From the NCBI GenBank assembly GCA_050084515.1, contig CM114273.1, forward strand, positions 8,060,001 through 8,124,000: a DNA stretch of 64,000 nucleotides, written 5' to 3'. The translations under genes and the position numbers were made by a program. The notes beneath the pieces are model-generated. The model saw only the letters and a list, made by a program, of their open reading frames with translations. It made no database searches and was not told the DNA's origin. Below, in pieces: positions 44,043 through 54,232 of the stretch; position 1 is the first letter of the stretch; each line of letters opens with the position of its first letter. Origin of the DNA: Blasia pusilla. Taxonomy: Eukaryota > Marchantiophyta > Marchantiopsida > Blasiales.

Positions 44043-44868
44043 TTAAAGGATTTTTTTATACACCACATTTCGTGTAAAATGAATTTTTTCATTTGAAAGT
44101 GCGTCATTTCTTATCGTTATATTTATTGTTTTTTTTTGTCTTACTCTTGACAATGCTACATATAATTGACCATGAGAAAATACTGATGTAGGTAAGTAAA
44201 TTTTTATCTTTTTCAAAGTTTGATCTTGAGATTTATTGATAGTCATGGCAAAAGCAGGACGAATAGGAAATTGAAATCTACGTAAATCAAAAGGTAAGCC
44301 CGAATGTGATACAATCAATGGGATTCGTGGAATAAAGACTCGATCTCCAGTGTGCTTCCCTGTGATAATTTCAGCATCAATGACATGTTGCATGAATCCA
44401 CAATCACCAATCGAGTTCCATTCGCTTGTCCCTTTGAACCATTCAAGTTTCGTAAAAGCATGATAGGCGCACCAATTTTCAAGCTTAAACGATGCGGTGG
44501 TAAACCTGACGGTAAGCACGTATTTAGGAATTGTGTCGGATAGATATAACTCATTCCCTCATCCGGAATAGAATCAACACTAAGGTAAGTACGTTCCTGC
44601 ATAGAACAAACATATCTTAGAAGAATGAATTTAGTTTTGATGCATAATATAATTCAAGTATTTGTTAAGAAAATGACATGGAAATTATTTGACAACCAAT
44701 ATTACCTCTCCATAGAATCGAGACATGACTTCTGTATTGATATCATCAACATCTCAATTTTTTGGTGTAAGAATTGTTGTATCTCTTAAAAATGTGATGT
44801 CACGAAACTTTTCATAATCATTTCCATAGATGATGTCAATAAGATCACTTATATGCCAAGCCATCTTA
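44043..44868 (-). pseudogene. Helitron helicase C-terminal fragment
   Basis: Two coding stretches separated by an intron-like gap (GT at about 44707, AG before 44600). Readable motifs are DLIDIIYGNDYEKFRDITFL, TILTPKN followed by a stop, EVMSRFYGE, RTYLSVDSIPDEG, KIGAPIMLLRNLNGSKG, NGTRLVIVD, AMTINKSQDQTL and QLYVALSRVR. These are the PIF1-like SF1 helicase motifs V and VI of plant Helitrons. The expected SQGQT reads SQDQT, a single G-to-A change at a normally conserved Gly. In-frame stop and truncation make it non-functional. Confidence 0.88.
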
Positions 44869-44879
44869 GTGGCTAACTA

Positions 44880-45830
44880 GTCAAATGCTAGTCTATGGGA
44901 CACAAACCCTATTTTGGTTGGAGGCCAAAATCAAGGGCTTTGGATAGACGATGGGAAAGGTGGGGTTTCCATAGAAAAACCTATAAGTACCTCTAGGGGG
45001 GAACACTTTCCCTCCCTACCCGCTCAAGTCCATTAACAAGGGATTACTCGTGATGCTTGCTTGTCCATGTTTTAGGTTTGAGCTAAGGAACTATTTTAGA
45101 CATACATTTAGAAAATAACATACAAGCTTCGATATAAGTAAGCAACTTGGGGAGATTGGTCGAGGATTGGGAAAGAGGCTTCATAGAGAGACGATACACA
45201 CTTGGGGAGGCTCAGACTGATTAGTGTTTGGCCGCTTCTAGCTTGGATACCTTGAAAACTCGGGAGTGGCTTGATCCTTGAGACTTAACCTAAGACTTTT
45301 GCTTGTGAATGCTTTGAGATGAAGCAAGGAGGAGTAGAGGTTGACCTTTATGACATTAGATCTTTTTAATTCTACATAACCATCTATCTCTACCTACTTG
45401 TGACATATACTTCCAAGATGCTAAGAGCAAGAAGATTGGGTGCTCATGTGGCCCCATCATTATCACCTTCCTATCATTCATACCAATTGAGCAAGTCAAA
45501 ATGTCTGAAAACTTATCATATGTACATGTCGGGCACATATATCATCCCACGGGAAACTCTAGTGGGAGGTGGCGTCAAACATGTTATGTGCCACCCTCTC
45601 TAACAATCCTCACAAACGAGCATTGTGGTTGCAACTCTAGTAGGTCCATATGCATACACAACAAGTATGTAGGTACCACTACCAAGCTTGGATCAACTAT
45701 ACTATCGATATTGGGAAGGTGATATGGTGTAGTTACACACATGGTCCTTCTAAATCATGACATCACGCTCCTCTAACAAGAGAACTCCATATGGAAAAAT
45801 CTCACTCAGCCTCAAAATGACACATCTTGT
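44880..45830. other. Unassigned segment between gypsy integrase and Helitron helicase
   Basis: By position (downstream of integrase on the minus strand) it could be a Ty3/gypsy 3' region or LTR. I found no TG...CA bounded repeat or second copy in the window. No coding frame is supported. Confidence 0.35.
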
Positions 45831-45837
45831 TATCACA

Positions 45838-46345
45838 TCATAAATTGTCGATGTCATTTGCTACAAATTGACATAGTTCCCTTGATTTATAACAAATGGC
45901 CTTAGGTAGATCTGAATTTTGTTCATAGTACAAAAAGCAAGGTGAAAAGAATGTCAATGATGCATGCGTACTAAACATATACCCGATTTCCAACCACAAA
46001 AATTTTAGGTCCCAATCTCCTAGGTGAACTCTATGCAAGCCAGACTTGGGCAATTCCCTCTTCATAATCTAGACAACACACTCGGCTAGACCATCCGCCT
46101 CAAGATGATCTCGCGACATCGTACAGTGGTTGATCAACCCCTGATCACACAAGGCCTAAAACTCCTCATAAAGCTAGATGCCCTAGTCTATCAACACTTC
46201 TACTAGTGCATCATACTAACTTGATATTCGATCAAGGAAGATATATGCCATTGCCTTGTTTGGTCAGGCACTGCAAACATCTCTACCCACTTTGAAAAGT
46301 CCTCGAATATTACCAACACATATTGGTTGTGCGCTTTGTCAATAG
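45838..46345 (-). pseudogene. Ty3/gypsy integrase remnant
   Basis: Conceptual minus-strand reading shows NQYVLVIFEDFSKWVEMF (integrase core start), LIDQGIQLYEEFQALCDQ, HCTMSRDHLEADGLAE, then KSGLHRVHLGDWD and FLYYEQNSDLPK further on, matching the order of plant gypsy integrase core. An in-frame stop and frame changes (around 46070 and 46200) disrupt it. No protease, reverse transcriptase or RNase H was seen nearby, so only a fragment is present. Confidence 0.82.
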
Positions 46346-46349
46346 AAAA

Positions 46350-46560
46350 GATCTTGCAAAATCCAAATTCCATTTCACATTTCCAATGCAATGCATGACA
46401 TGACAAACATATTTTCGACATACTTTTAAGCGTATGACAACCATTGGTACAATTCAAACTTTTTGTAATCATAACTTCCTAAGATTAATTTATTGAAAGT
46501 TTGGTCAACTTGCAAAATTGAGTAATGTATTTACTCTTACAACTCTAGCAATATTAAGCA
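46350..46560 (-). pseudogene. Helitron Rep N-terminal zinc-finger fragment
   Basis: GCHTLKSMSKICLSCHALHWKCE is readable (split here by position: ICLSCHALHWKCE at about 46370-46410). The upstream frame has ARVVRVNTLLNFAS. Both correspond to GRVSRVNTSRNIAR and CPSCHALHWKCE of the Rep relic at 55.4-55.6 kb. The frame then runs into gypsy integrase sequence instead of the rest of Rep. Confidence 0.75.
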
Positions 46561-46870
46561 AAGGAAAAATTGTAGAAACATAGTATTTGGTATAGCGACG
46601 CTTTGTGGAGGTTATAAAACTCCATAGAGGGCACATGATCCAACAAACTTCCATCATTTGGCATTTTGATATTTGGAATAGCTGGAATCGTCTCAGCCAC
46701 CAAAGTAGATATGTGTTAAAATTGAAGCACTTTCCTTCCTCTCTAGTACTCTTGATGGTAGGTTCTTCTTCTTTTTTTGAGATGTGACATTTTATCAACA
46801 TGAATGGCCCATTTTTGTTTTTGGGCTTTGCCTTGCATAACCTTTCGGATGTCACATATATCTTGAAGAT

Positions 46871-47408
46871 TGGATGGAATTGGGAGTTTCAAAAAACATA
46901 AAATTTATAAAATCCAAGAAAATAACATTAATATCCAAAATTATTGAGGGTAAAGACATTCACATGTTAAATGGTCAAGTATGGAATGAACTTACGTTGA
47001 AGATGTTTCAATTAACAAAACATGTTCTATGTCTGTTTGGTATGCTAACATTGCCTTACAACGTGCACGACTTCTTCTTTATGCCTCCGCATGCTTCAAT
47101 TTTTGGAAATCATGCAGATCCGTAGGATCTTTTGGAAGAGGAAGCCTGCACATAATTTTTGGATAAGTGTGCGATTGAAGTGAAGAGGGAAACTATCACT
47201 AAAGACCTCGTAATGTAATCAAGGGCAAAAGACCTTGAAATTTAATACGAAATTTGAACGACATGGGAGGAAATAGTTTTTCTTATGTCGGAGAGGTGTG
47301 TTTCAATATGCCAATTGGTCTTCTTATACTTTCTGGTGTCCCCATTGTAGTTGTGATAACAGAGAGTGGAGAGATTTTGACAATCGGAATTCATTAAATG
47401 AAAATTAA
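46871..47408. other. Spacer, possibly degraded Helitron 5' part
   Basis: On the minus strand, 47090-46990 encodes a basic stretch reminiscent of the Arg/Lys-rich N-terminus of Helitron proteins, but it is too degraded to claim. No other feature. Confidence 0.3.
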
Positions 47409-47960
47409 GGTAGAAGGAAAAAAAGAAGTAACGGAAGATAGAAGTTTAAAACAAAAAGGAAGGTATAAGTAAGAAAAAAAGGGAAAAGGTAGAAGTAAAA
47501 ATAAATAAAGGGAGTGAGGTAGATGTTAAAGAAAACATATGAAGGAAGGTAGAAGTTAAAAAAAAAAAAGTTAGGTAGATTATGAATTTTAAATTAAAAA
47601 AATTAAATCCTTCCGATCCTGACCTAGACCTTACACCTAGCCTAAGTCCCAACCCTAAATTTTGACTAAACTGAGACGGTGCGACCTAAAGCGGCGCTCC
47701 GGATGTCATTAGAGCCATTACCTAGAAGAGGATGAAGCGAGGGTGGGGGGAAGGTTAATTGATTGGAGAAGGGGATAGGGGAGATAATTGGACGGAGGGG
47801 GTTGATAGACGAATGGATTGGTCGGGGAGGTAATCAAATGGAGGGGGGACAGACAAAGGGGTGGAAGGAGGATTTTTTTGACCTCCGCGATTCCTTAGGT
47901 CACTATGGAGAGGGCACCTAGGGGAAGGAGGAGGGGGAGGGAGTCGGGCCAGCCGGCTTG
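47409..47960. repeat. Purine-rich degenerate minisatellites
   Basis: 47409-47580 repeats variants of GGTAGAAGTTAAA and AAGGAAGG. 47740-47960 repeats G-rich variants around GGAGATAATTGGACGGAGGGG about every 25-30 bases. Strong purine strand bias throughout. Unit lengths are by eye. Confidence 0.6.
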
Positions 47961-48600
47961 AGGTTGTGAGGAAATGGAGCTACGCCTCCGCTATCTAACA
48001 TCCTCCCTATCTGGACACTCCACCCTGCCCCTCCCCTCACTTTTCCTCAAGCCCGCACTTCATAGGCTTCTTCCCTCTCCTTCATGTCCTCCTTACTTGC
48101 TTGATACTCATGCTTTTCGCTCCTACACTCTATGCTCGCGGTTTAGTGTGGCACTTAGTGTTGAGCGTGGACCAATAGGCTTGTGTCTATTGTCACGTCC
48201 TTTCAGGATAGATCGAAGAGATCTAGTAGAGAGCCTTCAAGAATAGTGGAGGATAGCCTTAGGAGGTTGAGGATGACTTGTTGAGGCCACAGGTAACCTA
48301 AGACAGCATGTTAATCCTTCGTTTTAGCTCATTTGGAGCTATACAGAGAAACTTACTATTTTGGGTAAGAAAATGTGTTGAATATATACTTGAATTTCCA
48401 CTTTGGGAATTGGCCCTTGACCTCTTACAATAGGTCAAGAGCTAAAGAGGTGACTTGCGAACATATGTTAGCGTGGAGAGAGCTTAGGAGCTCATTCTCT
48501 CTTTTGTTGAACCTCTTGGCATGAGGCGGTGGAGTTATGGTCCTCCTTGCTTTGTGTATGTAACCCAAGCCTCTCATTAGGACAGTGAGTTTGGTTTGAC

Positions 48601-48603
<3 letters not shown>
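47961..48603. other. Spacer, no assigned gene
   Basis: One open frame at 47974-48246 (plus) of 90 codons, Leu/Ser/Pro-rich, with no recognisable domain. Not supported as a gene. Confidence 0.4.

Positions 48604-48661
<58 letters not shown>
48604..48661. repeat. (GA)n microsatellite
   Basis: About 29 uninterrupted GA units. Confidence 0.98.
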
Positions 48662-48662
<1 letters not shown>

Positions 48663-49747
48663 AAGCAAGGTCTTTACTCATAGGATCCACGACGATCATG
48701 AATTGCATCCCCACTAGCATGAGTACTATATATTTAACTATTTGCAATGCCTAACCACTAGCTAAGGAGGTGATTAGAGACATTTTGGTAACCACTCACC
48801 TCAATGTTTTGATTTCATGGATAAACGAGCTAGTGGAATGTTTTGTTTGTTTTATTAGTGAGAGTGATATATTTTGCATGACAAAACCCTTGGATTCAAG
48901 AATGTAGATTTCAAGGAGACTTCACTTACGATGAGAGATGAAAAATTATTTTTTATTTTATGAGGAATAAGGCTAGATGAGCTTTGTGCTTCATGACATG
49001 AGATGCATTTACCTTTGATAATGTTGCTTGATTTATCATCAAACAAATTTTTTATTTATTAATAGGATAAAAGTTGCTTGCGTGGATGGAGATCTACCAT
49101 ATACTTAATCTTTGCCAATAGACCTTCAAAATCCACCCATGATTCAAATGTTATGAGACTTTGATTATATAATTATGGTCTCATATAATCTTGTTGTCAG
49201 TGTTGCTAATCGACCCAAAATTGGATTAAAAATCAATATTGCAATTGTAAATCTTCTAATCTTATAACTTAGCTTTATGATCCAACTTCTTTGATCCATT
49301 TGCCAAACAGACAACAAAATTTATGACATATCATGTTGAGGTAATTTTCAACAATTTTAGCATCACTGAATTTTGTATTTGCATTATATCATTTTATTAA
49401 AAATTGATTGAAAACTTTATGTATTCCATTTACATATGCCACACTCTTTTGAATCAATTTTACATCCATAAGATCTTTGAGCAAAGGTTTGTCAAGGTGA
49501 GTAGAAGAGTAATGAATCTACTACACACTATTTAGCAAATTAACTTTTTCAATTTTGAACATAAGTTTTTGCATATGCATGTACAAGCAGCTTTTTTTGG
49601 CTCTAGATAGAATTGCTTCTAGTGAATATCAATTCATACCACTGATTTAGGAATATATGATACCTAAATATCAAGTTCTTTCCAATCCTAAGTGTTTTAT
49701 TCATCATTAACCAATAAAATTTTGTACAATTCCAATCGAATTGCATC
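48662..49747. other. AT-rich spacer
   Basis: No credible coding frame, RNA gene or repeat recognised. Confidence 0.5.
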
Positions 49748-49814
49748 ATGCTCCATATACACTAATAAGGTGCCTGTGCGATGCACATGCACCTTACTAG
49801 TGTATATGGAGCAT
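49748..49814. repeat. Inverted duplication of a Helitron 3' end and its flank
   Basis: Left arm ATGCTCCATATACACTAATAAGGTGC (49748-49773; written in two parts ATGCTCCATATAC and ACTAATAAGGTGC) pairs with 49789-49814 with one mismatch in 26. The 15-base centre holds GTGCGATGCAC, the Helitron terminal hairpin. Each arm therefore carries a Helitron CTAA/CTAG end plus the same host flank. A second hairpin (TTTTCCTACA / TGTAGGAAAA) follows directly. Confidence 0.9.
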
Positions 49815-50021
49815 TTTCCTACAGCTTGTAGGAAAATAGAAAAGTGTTTGAACAGCTAGTGTAAAACGGGTGAAGGGAAGAGATTAATGATGTTGCACAT
49901 AAATTCAAAATTTTTTCTTACTTCCTGTAGGATGTGAAATTTTTTCTTGCTGCCCAGTTGCCATGTGTCAAGCAGAGAGGTGTTTGCAAATCAAGAAGGC
50001 ACTCTCTCATAATAATATAAA
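49762..50021 (-). mobile_element. Non-autonomous Helitron
   Basis: Minus-strand 3' end is the hairpin/CTAA (49762) or the mirrored CTAG at 49797-49800. The 5' end is the complement of TTTATATTATTATGAGAGAG at about 50021. The body (AGTGTTTGAACAGC, GGGAAGAGATTAATGATGTTGCAC, TTGCCATGTGTCAAGCAGAG) matches the 10.3 kb copies. Confidence 0.78.
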
Positions 50022-50870
50022 TTTCCTTGTTAATTTTTATTAATATGCCATCGATTTTCCTTTATAATGGTAAGGATTAAGACTTCTTTAGCTACCTTAA
50101 AATCAATACTTTCCTTTACTTGTTGGTTTTACTTTCAATGATTGCAAGTTACAAGTTGTGCTCTCTCATTTATCTGCTTACTTGTTCAACAATTCCAAGT
50201 ATGAAGACCTTCATGTCTAGCTAAAATTCATCAAAATGCTTTTCCACATTCAATACAAGATGTTGCAAATGTAACTATGGATTCACATGATGAAGATAGT
50301 CATATGTCCACATCAACAAGGACACAACCTATAATTCTATTACATGTATTCAAGTTTGTATCTTCAACACTTGATCAAGTTGAGAAGCACTGCTTTCATC
50401 TATCAAATTAAGTTGATATTTCGAATGATCTCCTCACTTCAATTCATGAAGAGAATATGATCCACATAGCTAGTCTTGTTGTTGATAAGCAACACTTTTA
50501 AGGTGAAAAAGATAAAATTGTTGATTTCTCCTAAAATATCTCCATTTTGGTTGAGGGTGATTCAAAGCTTAGTCTATGGGTAGTAATAAGCCGATCAATG
50601 CTACCTTTATGGTTTTGAGTCTTGTGGTTACGCTGAAGTATAAAAAATTCAATCAACAATCTCTAAGAAACTATGAGATTTTGGATGTCATTCATGTGAC
50701 AATTTTGATACTTGTAGACGCATCGCATGTAATGTTCAATTTTTTCAGGATTTTGAATAACTCTTCTATATTTAGACATTTTGGGAATCTTACCATGCTA
50801 TTTGCATTTCTTACCTTCTTGAAAAAAAATTTGCCCTCACATATCAAATATGTGTGTTTTTAAATGAATA
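50022..50870. other. AT-rich spacer with an unassigned 95-codon frame
   Basis: Open frame 50576-50863 (plus) is hydrophobic and Leu/Phe-rich with no recognised domain; probably chance in AT-rich DNA. Confidence 0.4.
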
Positions 50871-51041
50871 CTAGTATAATACCTGTGCTATGCACGGGGT
50901 AAAATACCCGTTACGGCTGTTCTATTAATTGAACTCTTGGGTTAGTTGTTACACGTGTCGTCATGGGAAGAATCCAAAATGTATATGTGTCATCATTGGA
51001 GGATGGAGTCTTCAAACCCCATCCTCTTTTAATAATATAAA
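50871..51041 (-). mobile_element. Short non-autonomous Helitron, different body
   Basis: CTAG at 50871-50874 with hairpin CCTGTGCTATGCACGGGG (minus-strand 3' end). The 5' end is the complement of TTTATATTATTAAAAGAGGATGGGG (first part TTTATATTATTAAAAG), where TC has become TT. The interior does not match the AGGCACTCT family. Confidence 0.75.
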
Positions 51042-51914
51042 TGTTATGAACTTATTGCGTCACAAGTAGAATTTGAATCATACGATATGAATTACTAAGA
51101 AATTTTACTCAACTCCACGTCCTCCCTTGAACTTCCAATATGTCTTATGCCACTTTCTATGATTCGGAATTAATATAATTTAAAACGTACAATTTTTTCG
51201 CTCACACTGAACAAATTTCAGCATTTTATAGTCCCCAAAGCTCTCTGGAATAATAATGTACATATCAAATAGTGTTGAATTAATGTCAAACACATGAACG
51301 ACATCTATACTATTAAAAGAGTCTGGGGTTCTGGCAGGGGCTTTCTTCGCATGACACGTGTCCGTTATGAAGGCCTACCGACTTGCCACGTGTCCTTCCA
51401 TACTCCCCTCCCAAGCTGCCACGTGTGGATTTTTGTTTAAGCATTTCGTGGCAGAGTATTTGGTATGATTATACCGTATATTTCTTGTACCAGAACCAAT
51501 CGTACGTTGTGTTAAATTTCAGTAGCCAGTAGCTGGTTTTTACCATTAAGAAAGGTGTGGAGTTAGTGAACGACAGTTGCGATTTCATTCTACAAAATCT
51601 AATTTGGAACCTAATCAGATTTGAAATGAGGCAGGTTGGACACTTCGGGGGTCTTAGGAACAAGTATTTAACCACAAGACTCACATCGCGCTCTTGCAGC
51701 ATTCATCATTCATATCCACAATTTTTACACACGGAGGAGGTGAGGCTTAGATTTCCGTTTTTTGATTAGTGTAAAAAGCTGAGCGTACACGAGTTTGCTT
51801 CACGCTGTTCAGTTTTATATATTCTCAGTTCTACTTTCTATTCTTTCTATTACTCTTTAGGGGCAGGGTTATACAACCACTCTGCCCAACGCTGACCGCT
51901 GTACATGATTGCAG

Positions 51915-52395
51915 GAGTATATCCAAGGAGTACATTTTGAAGACGGCTACTATACTGTAAGTTCTCCTTCCAACATGCTTTTGAATGTTGACACCTGCAA
52001 ACCCAGCATACACCAATAGCAGATTACTAACAACATTCTTCATTTACAGAGCTGAACTGAGCAGAAAAGGTGAGATGTCTGTAAGGCGTACAGCTATGAA
52101 ATCTACAGAAGCAAAGGGAAGCAATGCAATCAAGAAAACTTACGTTTCAAGTTCAAAGAAATACTACGGTGTTAATCCAACGAATACTCCACCTTCGAAG
52201 AGACCGTCATGGTCTCTGATTTCTGAAAATGACTCAATCAGGTTGGAGTCGAGTCCGGAAGACTCAAGCAAAGTCATCCCAGAATGGGGGACACGATTAG
52301 TTTGTGACAATGATGCCAAAGGGATTCACCACCCTCCTCGTAACTCGAGAGGAACCCTTCATCGAGCCACTAGCGGCTTGAAATTCCCTGTCTGA
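51915..52395 (+). other. Exon-like segments, possible captured gene fragment
   Basis: 51915-51956 has TTGCAG before and GTAAGT after it and reads EYIQGVHFEDGYYT. A second acceptor-like CTTCATTTACAG precedes an open frame from about 52051 to 52395 (Ser/Lys-rich, starting AELSRKGEMSVRR). The phases of the two pieces do not match, and I recognise no product. Captured exons are usual Helitron cargo, but that reading is inference. Confidence 0.35.
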
Positions 52396-52937
52396 TCCAA
52401 GAGAGTATCATGTGCGGCCTACATCAAAGCGGCCTCTAAGTGACGATCTGAAACCAAGCAAAGGACGAAATGACGTGCACTCTTCAGAAGAGTACATTCC
52501 AAAGCCAGTTCAGGACATCCGAGTTGAAGAGAAAGTTTAAGGCCACGAACCAATCGAACGGACTCTTTTGGAAGTTCGAGTAGGAGTACACAAAAGACGT
52601 CGAGGCTAGCTAGAAGACGAAGGAGATCAATGCAAGTGAGCGTTGCCTTCAAATTTATACTGTAAAGCTCTCTATGAAATGTAAGCAAAATTTGGTAATT
52701 GTGTGCATTTGGTCACCTCAGATCCATGTGATGGCGTCGTGAGCACTCCCGTCCGTGACCCGAAACCTACTTGGCATGGGGTGACAGTCGCAGTAAGATG
52801 TCTGTGAATGTCAAACTGCAGGGTCCGAACACGGGGAGAGCCCTGGATGGCAGACGTAAGGGGAGGCCGAAAATAGAGCACATGGCTCAAGTTCGGCCGA
52901 GAACGCTCATGCTGGCCCAAAGGTGACAGTGAGATCA

Positions 52938-53403
52938 GGATCCTGCAGGCAAACAGCAAAGAAGGGAAGGGGGGCAACACGACGTGCGCTTGAGCTCAGG
53001 AGCGCAAGCTTGAGCTAAAACACCATAGCCTCAAGAAAAATCCACAAAGTTGCAAGAGAGGAAGTGCTAGGCAAAGATTTCGAGCGCAGAAAACAGGCCC
53101 GAATGGCCTCTATAGAGTGAGCGAGGGCAGGGCAAACAGGCCCGAGCGGCCTTTGCTGAGTGACGAGAGCGGATCCTGCAGGAAAACAACAACAAAGGGC
53201 AGGGGGGCAACACGACCTGCGCTTGCGCTCAGGAGCACAACCTCGAGCTAAAACACCATAGCCCCAAGAAAAATCCACAAAGCTGCGAGAGAGGAAGAGC
53301 TAGGCAAAGATTTCGAGCGCAGAAAACAGGCCCGAGTGGCCTTCGCAGAGTGAGCGAGGGCGGGGCAAATAGGCCCAAGCGGCCTCTGCTGAGTGACGAA
53401 AAA
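52938..53403. repeat. Two-copy tandem repeat, period 233 bp, GC-rich
   Basis: GGATCCTGCAGG recurs at 52938 and 53171, followed in both copies by GGGGGGCAACACGAC, GAGCTAAAACACCATAGCC, AAGAAAAATCCACAAAG and TTTCGAGCGCAGAAAACAGG in the same order. Copies differ by scattered substitutions. Within each copy, AACAGGCCCGA...GGCC appears twice as a shorter internal repeat. Confidence 0.93.
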
Positions 53404-53569
53404 AGGTCGGGGGGGGGGGTCGCGAGGGCGCAAGGGCGAACACCGACGCGAGGCGCCGACCAAGAGGGAGGGCGAGGCGAAGAGAGGGGAGCGCACAAGC
53501 CGCTTGGGCCTGTGCGAAATGAGAGAGGGGGCTGAGGAGGTCGGGCCCCCTTGGGGCGAGAGATCGGAC

Positions 53570-53631
53570 CATCCGATCTCCGCCCCTTCATCCAACGGCT
53601 GAAAAAACTCTGAGATCGGACGTCCGATCTC
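53570..53631. repeat. Pair of related palindromes built on GAGATCGGA
   Basis: 53570-53590 is GAGATCGGA, loop CCA, TCCGATCTC (nine perfect pairs). 53612-53631 is the perfect 20-base palindrome GAGATCGGACGTCCGATCTC. The two share the same arm sequence and lie 21 bases apart. Confidence 0.9.
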
Positions 53632-53744
53632 GAGCCTAAATCTGGCGGTCGATGCACCTATGATCCTACGTCGTCGGATTCGCCCAACCTAGATCTAACG
53701 CTCCAGATCGAAAAAATCGGACGGTGGAAAATTATCAGGCCAAA

Positions 53745-54210
53745 ATTCTCTTTTTTCATTTTTATTTTCCTGTTTTCATTTTTCTTTTTCTTTCCTTCAC
53801 TAATTTTTGTTTTTTTTCCCTCACTAATTTTTTTTAAATTCCAATAAAATAATTTCTTCCCTTCTATTCTCCCCTCTTTAAAAAAAATTCATTAATTTTT
53901 TCTCAATTTTTTCCCCTTCCCTTCCTATTTTTTTCTCTACTTTTTTTAATCTTTTCTCCACTTTTTCCCATTTCAGTTTTACTCTACTACATCATAAGTT
54001 CTATCGTATTTCTTTCCAAGTTTTTCTTCTCAATCCCCCGTCTTTTTTTAGGTTCCAAAGATTTGATCCACTTTTTTCCTTTCTTTTCCCTTCTTTCACT
54101 CTACTTTTTCCTTTCTTTTCGAGGGGAATTTTGAAGTTCGTTATTAATTTCTTTCACTCTATGTTTTTTTTCATCTTAATCTATTTCTCCACTTTCTTAC
54201 CATTTTTCTC
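53745..54210. repeat. Pyrimidine-rich tract upstream of Rep
   Basis: About 460 bases dominated by T and C on the plus strand, with recurrent TTTTCATTTTT, CCTCACTAATTTTT and CTTTTTCCTTTCTTTTC. Strong strand asymmetry; possibly leader/promoter of the Rep gene. Confidence 0.7.
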
Positions 54211-54232
54211 TTCGTGTGTCTAACAGATATTT

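Larger units (their letters stand above)
43998..46870 (-). mobile_element. Helitron relic interrupted by Ty3/gypsy sequence
   Basis: On the minus strand: Rep N-terminal remnants (about 46560-46350), then gypsy integrase (46345-45830), unassigned DNA (45830-44880), Helitron helicase C-terminal part (44868-44040), and a Helitron 3' end with GGTACCTTA and CTAG at 44001-43998. All coding pieces point the same way. The 5' TC terminus was not found, so the right border is a guess. The central Rep and helicase N-terminal parts are missing. Confidence 0.65.

Noticed and set aside
44880-45830. LTR of the gypsy element
   Set aside because: No TG...CA borders, second copy, primer-binding site or polypurine tract could be recognised.
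53229-53657. Overlapping minus-strand frames of 90-142 codons with similar segments
   Set aside because: They come from the 233-bp tandem repeat and GC-rich DNA; several frames are open at once and none has a domain.
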